Positions 8,246-14,687 of a stretch of 21,449 bases of DNA are shown piece by piece. Origin of the DNA: a virus; the IMG/VR virus record IMGVR_UViG_3300030019_001127, positions 1 to 21,449 of that record. The stretch is one strand, 5' to 3'. The position numbers and the translations under genes were made by a program. Positions within the stretch are counted from its first letter, which is position 1. Each line of letters opens with the position of its first letter. The notes beneath the pieces are model-generated. The model did no database searches. It was given only the letters and a program-made list of their open reading frames with translations, and was not told the origin of the DNA.

Positions 8246-8980
8246 ATGACACAATTGACACAAACAGTATTATTTAGTGATCTAACTTATGTTGGACCTT
8301 TAAAAGATAGTATTATCAAAAGTGGTGGAACCGTTGTTTTTGTTAGAGATAATGTAATTTTAGCTACAGAAATTTCTGAGGCTCAATATAGAGAACTTTT
8401 GAATAGCCCATATATTCAAAAAATGGATATTTTGCCAATAAAAAGATATGGTGAAAATTTGATTACATATCAAGAAACAACAACTGTTGATACTAATACT
8501 ACGGTGTCTGTTGATTCTGTTATAGTTACAACAACTGATACAACAGTAAAACCAATTATAGGTTGTCCAACACTTGATATGAATATTAAAATATCACCAA
8601 AAAGAGAAATGAGAGTAGATGATTTAATGGTTGGACAAAATGTATATACTATACACGAAAAAACAAAAAAATTAGATTATTTCAAAATTAAGAAATTAGA
8701 AAAAATAGCACAACAAATTATTAAAGTTTCATTTAATTTTGAATATGTTACAGTTTCAGAATCTCATAAGTTTTTAACTGAAAATGATGAATATGTTGCT
8801 GTTTCAGATTTATCAATAGGTTCAAAAATTAAAACATTAAACGGAAATAAAGAAATAACTGAAATATTAGATATTGGTATGGGTACTGTTATGTGTATAG
8901 AAATTGAAGATGCTCACACATACATTGTTAATGGTTTAATATCACACAATAAACAGTCAAAAAATAATACTCTTTTATAA
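8246..8980 (+). CDS. Hint-domain (intein-like) protein with shared virion N-terminal module
   Basis: 244-aa protein. Residues 1-70 match the N-terminal module of the upstream gene (GGT-N-I-A-EISE-EL-LP-K-G positions shared). A Thr/Val-rich linker (75-103) precedes a Hint domain from Cys107 (GCPTLD) to Asn235. Hint motifs seen: Cys107 as first nucleophile, VTVSESHKFL with His174 (block B), HTYIVNG with His224 (block F), and the terminal ISHN (His234-Asn235, block G). At about 129 residues there is no room for a homing endonuclease. The residue after Asn235 is Lys, not Cys, Ser or Thr, and only nine residues (KQSKNNTLL) follow, so canonical splicing looks impossible. N- or C-terminal self-cleavage, or attachment of the module to another molecule, is more likely, as proposed for bacterial intein-like (BIL) domains. 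Confidence 0.8.
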   Translation: MTQLTQTVLFSDLTYVGPLKDSIIKSGGTVVFVRDNVILATEISEAQYRELLNSPYIQKMDILPIKRYGENLITYQETTTVDTNTTVSVDSVIVTTTDTTVKPIIGCPTLDMNIKISPKREMRVDDLMVGQNVYTIHEKTKKLDYFKIKKLEKIAQQIIKVSFNFEYVTVSESHKFLTENDEYVAVSDLSIGSKIKTLNGNKEITEILDIGMGTVMCIEIEDAHTYIVNGLISHNKQSKNNTLL

Positions 8981-8986
8981 ATTCGT

Positions 8987-8997
8987 TTTAATATATA
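8987..8997 (+). promoter_or_regulatory. Candidate promoter box variant TTTAATATATA
   Basis: A one-base-longer variant of the recurring box, ending 18 nt before the start codon at 9016 and following the stop codon at 8980 with no hairpin between. It could give separate expression of the tail-tube-like gene. Confidence 0.3.
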
Positions 8998-9015
8998 GAT
9001 AAAATAATATAAAAT

Positions 9016-9663
9016 ATGAGAATAAGCTCACAAAATAATCAATTTTTGTTTCAATTTCCTGTTGACTTCATATCTACTGAAGTTAATGATAGATTAAAAA
9101 AGTATATGGAGAAAAACTGGATACCATATGAAGATCCAATCTCATATATAAATTCTACAATAAAAGAAATTGTGTTTCCGAGCATCACATATGAAGGATC
9201 AGAACAAACACATAGATTTGGTAAGAAAGTAGAATATAAACCAGCCACGAACATTTATGATACTTACACCAACACCATAGATATAACTATGAGAAGTGTA
9301 GACGCTCATGCAAATTATTTTATGATGCAGCAAATTTTTGCTGAATATTATAATAACACAAAGGCTTATTATTTACCGACTTTAAATTTGTTTATTTTAG
9401 ATAAAGATGGTGACTTTTTATATTCTGTTGTTTTTAGAGCATCACTACTTAAATCGTTATCTGAGGTTAGATTGATGTATCAGTCTATGGATGTTTCAGA
9501 ACAAACATTTACAATAACTTTCAAATTTAATTATATGGATGTTTATTGGGAATTGAGCGATAATCCTGATCACAAAAAAGATAATATATTCCATACTCAA
9601 ACTTGGGATCATTCAAATGAAGTTCTACCTATGTCTAGAACTCAAAATGAATATAATTTATAA
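9016..9663 (+). CDS. Tail-tube/baseplate tube-like protein (T4 gp19/gp54 type)
   Basis: 215-aa protein without signal or membrane segments. The order of features fits the tail-tube fold: an N-terminal helix (STEVNDRLKKYMEKNW, 20-35), a VFPSITYEG strand with a long loop (53-61), then TNTIDITMRSVDAHANYFMM (85-104), a LPTLNLFILDKDGD hairpin (120-133), VVFRASLLKSL (138-148), and a final strand pair around TFTITFKFNYMDVYW (164-178). The pattern of a LP-x-L-x-ILD strand followed by a TFTxTFxY strand is what gp19/gp54-like tube proteins show. It closes the structural block. Which tube component it is (tube, initiator or completion protein) cannot be decided here. Confidence 0.55.
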   Translation: MRISSQNNQFLFQFPVDFISTEVNDRLKKYMEKNWIPYEDPISYINSTIKEIVFPSITYEGSEQTHRFGKKVEYKPATNIYDTYTNTIDITMRSVDAHANYFMMQQIFAEYYNNTKAYYLPTLNLFILDKDGDFLYSVVFRASLLKSLSEVRLMYQSMDVSEQTFTITFKFNYMDVYWELSDNPDHKKDNIFHTQTWDHSNEVLPMSRTQNEYNL

Positions 9664-9832
9664 TAATTATTTTTTTACATAAACTTTTTTATAAAATGTG
9701 ATATAACTATTATCAAAAGATAATATGAATAATCTTTATTTAATACTTTTTAAGAAATTAAAATAAACTTTATTTAGATTTTACTATATTATTAATGAAT
9801 TAAAATTATTATTAAACTTTTAAAAAAAAATT

Positions 9833-10975
9833 ATGAACACAGAATTAATTGAAGGCGTAAATATTGGTAGTCTTCCAGATCCATTTCCATTTTTATCAAA
9901 TAACAAAATCCGAAAAATAAAAAGCTCAAAAGACTTAAATCAAGATTATAGAGATCTTTATGAGCAAATGGAAAAATCTCTTAAATCCCTTAAAGAGATA
10001 AAAGTAAATGAAGTTGTAACTGGTGTTATATCTTCTATGAGTAACAAAGAAATATTAATAGATTTTGGATTTAAGGACTTTATTTATGTAGATAAACCTA
10101 AAAAAAGCACAGTGATAACTGAGTTAAACATTGGAGATTCTATTGATGTTCTCATTACAGATGTTTCTGATAAACCATATTTGATTAGAGGATCAATCAC
10201 TGAACTTATCAAGCAAAATGTACACAATAAAATGAAGAATTATTTTGAAAATAATATTCCGCTTATTGCTGAAGTAAAATCTCTAATACCTGCTGGATAT
10301 ATGATGGATATACATATGGATAATATTACAATGGAAGCTTTTATGCCAAACACATTAGCCGATGTTAATAAATTATCTGATAATCAATCAATTCTTGGTA
10401 AGAAATTTGAAGTGATGTTAGAAACTCTTCAACAAGAAAAAGGCGTTTATGTTATTTCACGTAGAAAATATTTACAATCTTTGATTCCTGAAGAAATCAA
10501 AAAGTTGAAATTTGGTGAGATATATGATGGTGAGATAACTGGTACTACTCCATTTGGTGTTTTTGTGCAATTTAAATCTACTGTTGATGGACCAAATTGT
10601 TTGACTGGTATGGTTCATAAAGCTAATATCACAGAAGAATGGCAAGAAAAATGGGCACAAATAATACCTGGTATGACAATACAATTCTATGTTAAAGAAG
10701 TGATAAAGAATAATAAAATTATTCTTACTCAAATATTGAAAGAATCTTTATGGGATAGTATTAAAGTTGGTAAAGTTTTAACTGGAAAAATTAGAGACAT
10801 TAAAAATTTCGGTGCACTTATATCACTTGATGGTGAAACAACAGGTTTGATTCAAACAGCATACATTTCAAAATATAATAAAAAATTGAATGTTGGTGAT
10901 GAATTAAAAGTAAAAGTCATATCATTAATGAAAGATGATAGAAAAATTTATCTAAATTTTGCTGATGCTAAATGA
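9833..10975 (+). CDS. Ribosomal protein S1-like protein with four S1 domains
   Basis: 380-aa RNA-binding protein with an N-terminal helical segment (about 30-55) and four consecutive OB-fold S1 domains at roughly 58-125, 140-212, 225-301 and 309-378. Domains 3 and 4 are clearest: GEIYDGEITGTTPFGVFVQF (228-247) and GKVLTGKIRDIKNFGALISL (313-332) both show the GxxxxGxVxxxxxFGxFVxx pattern. Bacterial S1 usually has six domains, so this is shorter. Bacteroidota translate mostly without Shine-Dalgarno pairing, and S1 is thought to help recruit such mRNAs; a phage copy could favour phage messages or be an RNA chaperone or replicase-type factor. It follows a 169-bp gap without a recognisable gene and ends at a bidirectional terminator facing nusG. 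Confidence 0.85.
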   Translation: MNTELIEGVNIGSLPDPFPFLSNNKIRKIKSSKDLNQDYRDLYEQMEKSLKSLKEIKVNEVVTGVISSMSNKEILIDFGFKDFIYVDKPKKSTVITELNIGDSIDVLITDVSDKPYLIRGSITELIKQNVHNKMKNYFENNIPLIAEVKSLIPAGYMMDIHMDNITMEAFMPNTLADVNKLSDNQSILGKKFEVMLETLQQEKGVYVISRRKYLQSLIPEEIKKLKFGEIYDGEITGTTPFGVFVQFKSTVDGPNCLTGMVHKANITEEWQEKWAQIIPGMTIQFYVKEVIKNNKIILTQILKESLWDSIKVGKVLTGKIRDIKNFGALISLDGETTGLIQTAYISKYNKKLNVGDELKVKVISLMKDDRKIYLNFADAK

Positions 10976-10982
10976 TGATAAT

Positions 10983-11016
10983 AAAAAAGAGTATTATGAA
11001 AATAATACTCTTTTTT
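10983..11016. terminator. Bidirectional terminator with GAAA loop
   Basis: Stem GAGTATTAT / ATAATACTC (10989-10997 with 11002-11010) closes a GAAA tetraloop; flanking A6 and T6 extend it. It lies between the convergent S1-like and NusG-like genes and has a T tract in both directions. Confidence 0.9.
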
Positions 11017-11042
11017 TATTTGATTTAAAATAAAAAAGATGC

Positions 11043-11549
11043 TTATTCAGCATCTCTTATAAATTGTGAATAATTTAAATCCATAATTACTTCTCTTCCA
11101 AATACAGAAACACTAATTTTAGATTTTTGTTTAGTATTATCTAAAGATTTTATTGTACCTATAAATGTGTTAAACGGACCATCTATTATTTTTATTCTTT
11201 CATTAATATAGAACTTATCTATTATAATTTCTTCGACAACTTTCTTTTCTCTTAGTCTATCTATTTCTCTTTGACTCAGTGGGTTTTTTAATATTGAATA
11301 AACTCCAGATACATGTTTGATAGCACCTTCAACATCATCTATTGAGTTACATTCAACAAAAATATAACCAGGAAAAGTTAATTGTTCAACATTCACTCGT
11401 TTACCTTTTCGAAGTTGTTCAGTTTTTTTGTGAGGTATTAACATATCTGAAATCAATCCCTCAAAAGAATTTTGTTTTAATTCAAAATCTATTGCTTCTT
11501 TTGTCTTTTTTTCTTTGCCATTAGCAACTCTTATTACATACCATTTCAT
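11043..11549 (-). CDS. nusG: NusG-family transcription factor
   Basis: 168-aa NusG homologue. The NGN domain (about 1-100) starts MKWYVIRVANGKEKK and contains LTFPGYIFVECN (57-68), the usual GYxFV core, and VSGVYSILKNP (80-90). The KOW domain (about 113-163) has ERIKIIDGPFNTFIGTI (117-133) followed by VSVFGREVIMDLNYSQF. NusG binds RNA polymerase and changes pausing, termination and coupling to ribosomes. A phage copy could act as an antiterminator or specialist factor on phage operons, like RfaH or LoaP among NusG paralogues. The gene stands alone on the minus strand behind its own leader, downstream of the 11660-12100 gene and its terminator, and faces the S1-like gene. Confidence 0.93.
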   Translation of the reverse strand: MKWYVIRVANGKEKKTKEAIDFELKQNSFEGLISDMLIPHKKTEQLRKGKRVNVEQLTFPGYIFVECNSIDDVEGAIKHVSGVYSILKNPLSQREIDRLREKKVVEEIIIDKFYINERIKIIDGPFNTFIGTIKSLDNTKQKSKISVSVFGREVIMDLNYSQFIRDAE

Positions 11550-11626
11550 ATTTTTTAATTATTTATTACCTATTATAGATTAATTATCTATAAAAGTTAT
11601 TTTTATTTATATTCTAATTTATTAAA

Positions 11627-11661
11627 AAATAAATCCCTTGAATTAATTCAGGGATTTATTT
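11627..11661 (-). terminator. Terminator of the 11660-12100 gene
   Basis: An inverted repeat AAATAAATCCCT / AGGGATTTATTT encloses an AT-rich palindromic loop with one unpaired base. It overlaps the stop codon of the minus-strand gene at 11660 and, read on that strand, ends in TTTATTTTTT. Confidence 0.75.
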
Positions 11662-12100
11662 AGTATCTTCTTATTATAGTTTTACTTTTAGGTGGTTCAT
11701 ATTCCATTGGTGGAAATTGCGGTTCCATTAGATTTCTTCTTTCTGGCTCTTGTCTAATGATTCTTTCAATATCTTCTTCTTTATGTTTTTTTGGTTTAGA
11801 TTTTCTTTTTAATTTTTGATTAAGAAATTCTCTGACATAATTATGTGAAGTTTTCAAATCATTTTTTAATTTATTTCTAAGTCTGATAACTTTACCACTA
11901 CTATTTTTTTCATATATTTTGCATATAAATTTATTACCTCGTTTTTCAATTTTTGCAAAATAATATGGTTCAATATTACCTGTTTTGTATTTTATAGCAC
12001 CTGCTTGTATTTTTGGGTTATATTTAGCTTTACCACTAGTAAATAGTGTATCATCTATAATATTATTTTTCCAAGATTCAAAAGATTTAATATTTTTCAT
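11660..12100 (-). CDS. Basic phage protein with FESW-type N-terminus and proline-rich tail
   Basis: 146-aa protein of unknown function. It begins MKNIKSFESWKNN, a short amphipathic start reminiscent of the MKTYQEF capsid-targeting peptide of T4 internal head proteins. A small beta-rich stretch follows (EPYYFAKIEKRGNKFICKIYE, about 44-64, shown here in part as PYYFAKIEKRGNKF), then a strongly basic helix (about 75-107, many Lys/Arg), and a proline-rich acidic-to-basic tail (117-146). Overall charge is high and positive, compatible with DNA or RNA contact. A candidate TTTATATATA box lies only 5 nt upstream of the start (12106-12115), too close for a usual promoter position. Real gene likely; function unknown. 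Confidence 0.65.
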   Translation of the reverse strand: MKNIKSFESWKNNIIDDTLFTSGKAKYNPKIQAGAIKYKTGNIEPYYFAKIEKRGNKFICKIYEKNSSGKVIRLRNKLKNDLKTSHNYVREFLNQKLKRKSKPKKHKEEDIERIIRQEPERRNLMEPQFPPMEYEPPKSKTIIRRY

Positions 12101-12130
12101 ATCATATATATAAAACTTTTATTGTTATTT

Positions 12131-12140
12131 TTTATATATT
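12131..12140 (+). promoter_or_regulatory. Candidate promoter box TTTATATATT
   Basis: A one-mismatch copy of the recurring box, ending 21 nt before the ATG at 12162. That spacing is the same as at 2796 and 5194, and the box stands at the head of a four-gene operon. Confidence 0.4.
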
Positions 12141-12161
12141 TATAAAAATAAATTAAATATC

Positions 12162-12284
12162 ATGGGTAAAGCTAAAAAAACAATATTGAAAAGCGGTATA
12201 AATCGTAGAAATGCTCTAAAAAAATTAAAAAGATTTGCTAAAAATACAGAGTTATTAAAAAAACATAAACTTGATTTGCAATGA
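12162..12284 (+). CDS. 40-aa lysine-rich basic protein
   Basis: A short ORF of 40 codons starting ATGGGTAAAGC. The product begins MGKAKKTILKSG and is very basic (about 13 Lys/Arg), probably two helices. Three points support it as a real gene: a promoter-like box 21 nt upstream, a start region like its neighbours, and a stop TGA that overlaps the next start codon as ATGA (12281-12284), the classic arrangement for translational coupling. It could be a small nucleic-acid-binding protein; nothing specific is recognisable. Confidence 0.65.
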   Translation: MGKAKKTILKSGINRRNALKKLKRFAKNTELLKKHKLDLQ

Positions 12285-12556
12285 AAAAAGCATTCTTAAA
12301 GTTAAGGGTGAATGAAGATGAGTATGAAGAATTTCAAAAAGCATGTGATAATAAAAATAAAACTATGAGTGAAGTTATTCGTTATTTTATTACGTCATAT
12401 TCTAATAGTGATCATATAATTTTGTTGGATATAGATGATGAAACATTTAAAGAAAGTGTGGAATTATGTAAAGAGAAAAAAGTAAAATTTAATGATATTA
12501 TAAAATTCCTTCTAAACAAAGCTATTAAAAATAAAGACAAATTAACTTTTAAATAA
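12281..12556 (+). CDS. Tandem ribbon-helix-helix-like protein
   Basis: 91-aa protein that reads as two copies of one 40-residue unit. Unit 1: FLKLRVNEDEYEEFQKACDN then MSEVIRYFITSY (about 4-40). Unit 2: IILLDIDDETFKESVELCKE then FNDIIKFLLNKAI (about 46-82). Each has a short beta strand, a helix, a turn and a second helix, the order of MetJ/Arc ribbon-helix-helix DNA-binding domains, which normally dimerise through the strand. A single-chain pair would build the two-stranded sheet within one protein. Likely a small transcription regulator. Its ATG overlaps the previous stop codon, so both are probably translated together. Confidence 0.6.
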   Translation: MKKAFLKLRVNEDEYEEFQKACDNKNKTMSEVIRYFITSYSNSDHIILLDIDDETFKESVELCKEKKVKFNDIIKFLLNKAIKNKDKLTFK

Positions 12557-12628
12557 AAATAAACTAAAGGTATGTGTACAAAAAACCAAATATATTATAA
12601 AATATATTATAAAATAAAATATAGAAAA

Positions 12629-13072
12629 ATGATAAAAACAAATTTACAACCAGGAACAAAATTAATAGTAGTGTCAGATTCTACTAACTCACATATTCCA
12701 ATAGGAACTAAGGTAATACTATCACAATATTATCAGATAACTAATTCAGTTGGAGGAGTATATGTGACATATTCAGATTCTAATATGCTTACCACCACCA
12801 ATAATTATTATCTAGCCTTATCTGATGTTAGATTATATAATAATAATATTGAAGATATTAACGAAGAATTGAAAATAGCAGAAAAAGAAATGAGTGCTGC
12901 TAAAAATAATATCGAAAATATTAAATTAAAAATAGAATATTTGACAGAAACTGGAAATAAAAATTTTGATGAAAATGAATATCGTGCATATAATACAATA
13001 AAAGCATTGGAAAATTCAAATCTATCAACCTTAGAAAAGGCAAAACAAATTGCATCATTATTTAATAATTAA
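12629..13072 (+). CDS. Unknown protein, beta-barrel-like N-terminus and coiled coil
   Basis: 147 aa from the chosen start. The frame is open from an ATG at 12572, but the first 19 codons from there give an odd Tyr/Lys stretch, while the ATG at 12629 has the A-rich upstream tract (ATAGAAAA) seen before other starts; so I use 12629. Residues 1-75 contain PGTKLIVVSDS and PIGTKVILSQYYQI, alternating strands with two PxGTK turns typical of small SH3-like barrels. Residues 76-115 (VRLYNNNIEDINEELKIAEK and on) look like a coiled coil, followed by a short C-terminal helix. Third gene of the operon, 10 nt before the next start. Function unknown. Confidence 0.65.
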   Translation: MIKTNLQPGTKLIVVSDSTNSHIPIGTKVILSQYYQITNSVGGVYVTYSDSNMLTTTNNYYLALSDVRLYNNNIEDINEELKIAEKEMSAAKNNIENIKLKIEYLTETGNKNFDENEYRAYNTIKALENSNLSTLEKAKQIASLFNN

Positions 13073-13082
13073 CTTTTAAATA

Positions 13083-13667
13083 ATGTTATACGTAGAAGCA
13101 TATAAAAATAGATTTAAGTTACCAGAAGATTCTATAGTGATAGATACAACATCAAGGTCTGGAAGTTGGACAAGAGGTTTTTCACCATTTATATTGCAAG
13201 CTGGACATTTATATGGTAATTATTATGCAAAGAGTGTAGAGAACGCCTATCAGGCATCTAAGTGCTATTCACAATTTGTTGATGATGAAAACAATCCAAC
13301 AGATGAGTATTTTAAATGGGCACAAAAAATATGGTCATCATCATATGTATATAGATATCCAATGGGTAGAGGTGCTAAACCGTTATTTTCATATTGGGAT
13401 GGACAAAAATTAGACTATGTTGAAGCAAGAAAAAAAATTTATATACCATTATATAGTCGTGCTGTTTTGAAATCTGATGCATTTAAAAAACTTCTAAATA
13501 TTTATAGAGAAACAGAAAAAGATATATATTTAGTTGATTTTGATGGATATAATCATAAAGAAAAAGGAATGACGTTATCTGATGTTGCTAATAATACAAA
13601 AAAAAGCATGGGACACGCTTTTGTAATATATGATTTATTACAAAGACAAAAAAATACCACTGAATAA
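13083..13667 (+). CDS. DUF6939-like protein, possibly NADAR-related
   Basis: 194-aa soluble protein. Its landmarks are TSRSGSWTRGFSPF (23-36), SVENAYQASKCYSQF (51-65), YRYPMGRGAKPLFSYWDG (90-107), DYVEARKKIYIPLY (111-124) and a closing KKSMGHAFVIYDLL (173-186). I recall this set from DUF6939 proteins in phages and bacteria. ENAYQASK also recalls the E-x-x-x-Q-A-x-K core of NADAR/YbiA enzymes, which act on ADP-ribose or related N-glycosidic bonds; that link is inference and could be chance. Last gene of the operon; its stop codon lies inside the terminator hairpin. Confidence 0.65.
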   Translation: MLYVEAYKNRFKLPEDSIVIDTTSRSGSWTRGFSPFILQAGHLYGNYYAKSVENAYQASKCYSQFVDDENNPTDEYFKWAQKIWSSSYVYRYPMGRGAKPLFSYWDGQKLDYVEARKKIYIPLYSRAVLKSDAFKKLLNIYRETEKDIYLVDFDGYNHKEKGMTLSDVANNTKKSMGHAFVIYDLLQRQKNTTE

Positions 13668-13682
13668 TCAGTGGTATTTTTT
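13649..13682. terminator. Bidirectional terminator between convergent genes
   Basis: Stem AATACCACTGA... pairs with TCAGTGGTATT around a four-base loop (13664-13667), with A6 and T6 flanks. It spans the stop codon of the plus gene and ends just before the stop of the minus gene at 13684. Confidence 0.9.
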
Positions 13683-13683
13683 A

Positions 13684-13896
13684 TTACATCCATTCTTCTT
13701 CAAGAATTTCAGGTTCATATTTTAAGCCAAGCTCATTAATTTTTTTATAAATATCGTTTTTATTTTTTGTTTCAAAGAGTTCGTTGATAGTTTCGAAATC
13801 TCCATTAATTTTTTTAAGAAGCAATACATCTTTTGTATCTGCATCCCAAATCAATTTCCAAGACAGTGTACTGTCAGATTTTCTAATTTGTTCCAT
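13684..13896 (-). CDS. Small acidic protein of unknown function
   Basis: 70-aa soluble protein. It has a WKLIWDADTKDVLLLKK strand pair in the first half, a helical middle (KNKNDIYKKINELGLKY) and a very acidic end (EPEILEEEWM). Length, stop adjacent to a strong terminator, and an ATG preceded by an AAAGATTAATTTT-like tract on its strand support a real gene. No family recognised. Confidence 0.55.
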   Translation of the reverse strand: MEQIRKSDSTLSWKLIWDADTKDVLLLKKINGDFETINELFETKNKNDIYKKINELGLKYEPEILEEEWM

Positions 13897-13934
13897 AAAA
13901 TTAAAGATTTATTTTTTGTTTGTAATTTAAAAGC

Positions 13935-13944
13935 TGAATATTCA
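13935..13944. promoter_or_regulatory. Palindrome in a divergent intergenic region
   Basis: TGAATATTCA, a 10-bp perfect palindrome, lies in the 195-bp gap between the minus gene starting at 13896 and the thymidine kinase gene starting at 14092. It is a possible operator for the minus gene, but chance is a real alternative in this base composition. The rest of the gap holds no ORF or hairpin I would defend. Confidence 0.2.
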
Positions 13945-14091
13945 ACCTTTATTAAAAAAAATGATATATAATCAGAAGTATTTTTCACAATAATATATAT
14001 TAATTTTTAATACTTCAAATAATTCTATTTATTTTTAATTGTCTATTAATCAGATATTTAATTTTATAGAAATAAAAAATTATTTATAAAA

Positions 14092-14673
14092 ATGGCAAAA
14101 CTCTATTTTAGATATTCCACGATGAACGCTGGAAAAAGTATAGATTTAATTAGAACAAATTATAATTATATTGAGAATGACAAAAAAACATTATGTTTTA
14201 CTTCAGCTATTGATAATAGATATGGTATAGGTAAAATAACATCTAGAATCGGATTATCTGTTGATGCAATACCTGTTTATGCTGACACTGATATTTTAGA
14301 AATTGTGAAAAATAGTAATCAAGAGTCAGATGTGTCTTGTATATTTGTTGATGAAGTGCAATTTTTAAATAAAAAACACATTTTTCAATTAGCAGATATT
14401 GTTGATGAATTAGATATTCCAGTAATATGTTATGGTTTACGTTCTGATTTTATGTTAAATCCTTTTTCTGGTTCTGAAAATTTGATGTCTTTAGCTGATT
14501 CTATTGAAGAGATTAAAACAATTTGTAATTGTTGCAAAAATAAAAAAGCGATTATAAATGCTAAATTTTTGGATGGTAAAATAGTTTCTCAAGGTGAACA
14601 AATACAAATAGGTGGAAATGATACATATAAACCTTTGTGTAGAAAATGCTATAAGAAATTGAAAAACAATTAA
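14092..14673 (+). CDS. tdk: Thymidine kinase
   Basis: 193-aa type II thymidine kinase, which phosphorylates thymidine to dTMP in nucleotide salvage. Motifs: Walker A STMNAGKS (9-16), Walker B/DExQ motif FVDEVQFL (85-92) with Glu88 as catalytic base, YGLRSDF (114-120) in place of the usual YGLRTDF, a structural zinc site from Cys145/Cys148 and Cys183/Cys186, and the substrate-binding lid around GGNDTYKPLC (174-183). Length and motif order are normal for the TK1-like family. It is followed after 14 nt by the histidine kinase, so the two are probably co-transcribed. Phages of this size often carry tdk to supply dTTP. Confidence 0.95.
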   Translation: MAKLYFRYSTMNAGKSIDLIRTNYNYIENDKKTLCFTSAIDNRYGIGKITSRIGLSVDAIPVYADTDILEIVKNSNQESDVSCIFVDEVQFLNKKHIFQLADIVDELDIPVICYGLRSDFMLNPFSGSENLMSLADSIEEIKTICNCCKNKKAIINAKFLDGKIVSQGEQIQIGGNDTYKPLCRKCYKKLKNN

Positions 14674-14687
14674 TTTATATATAGTTT

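Noticed and set aside
8246-8980. Active splicing intein
   Set aside because: The residue after the terminal Asn is Lys, so the second nucleophile is missing, and the C-terminal flank is only nine residues.
9664-9832. Extra small gene between the tail-tube-like and S1-like genes
   Set aside because: Only ORFs of about 13 codons or fewer occur, with no promoter box or coupling.
12572-12628. Upstream start of the coiled-coil protein
   Set aside because: The 19 added codons give a Tyr/Lys-rich low-complexity lead; the ATG at 12629 has the A-rich upstream tract typical of this window.
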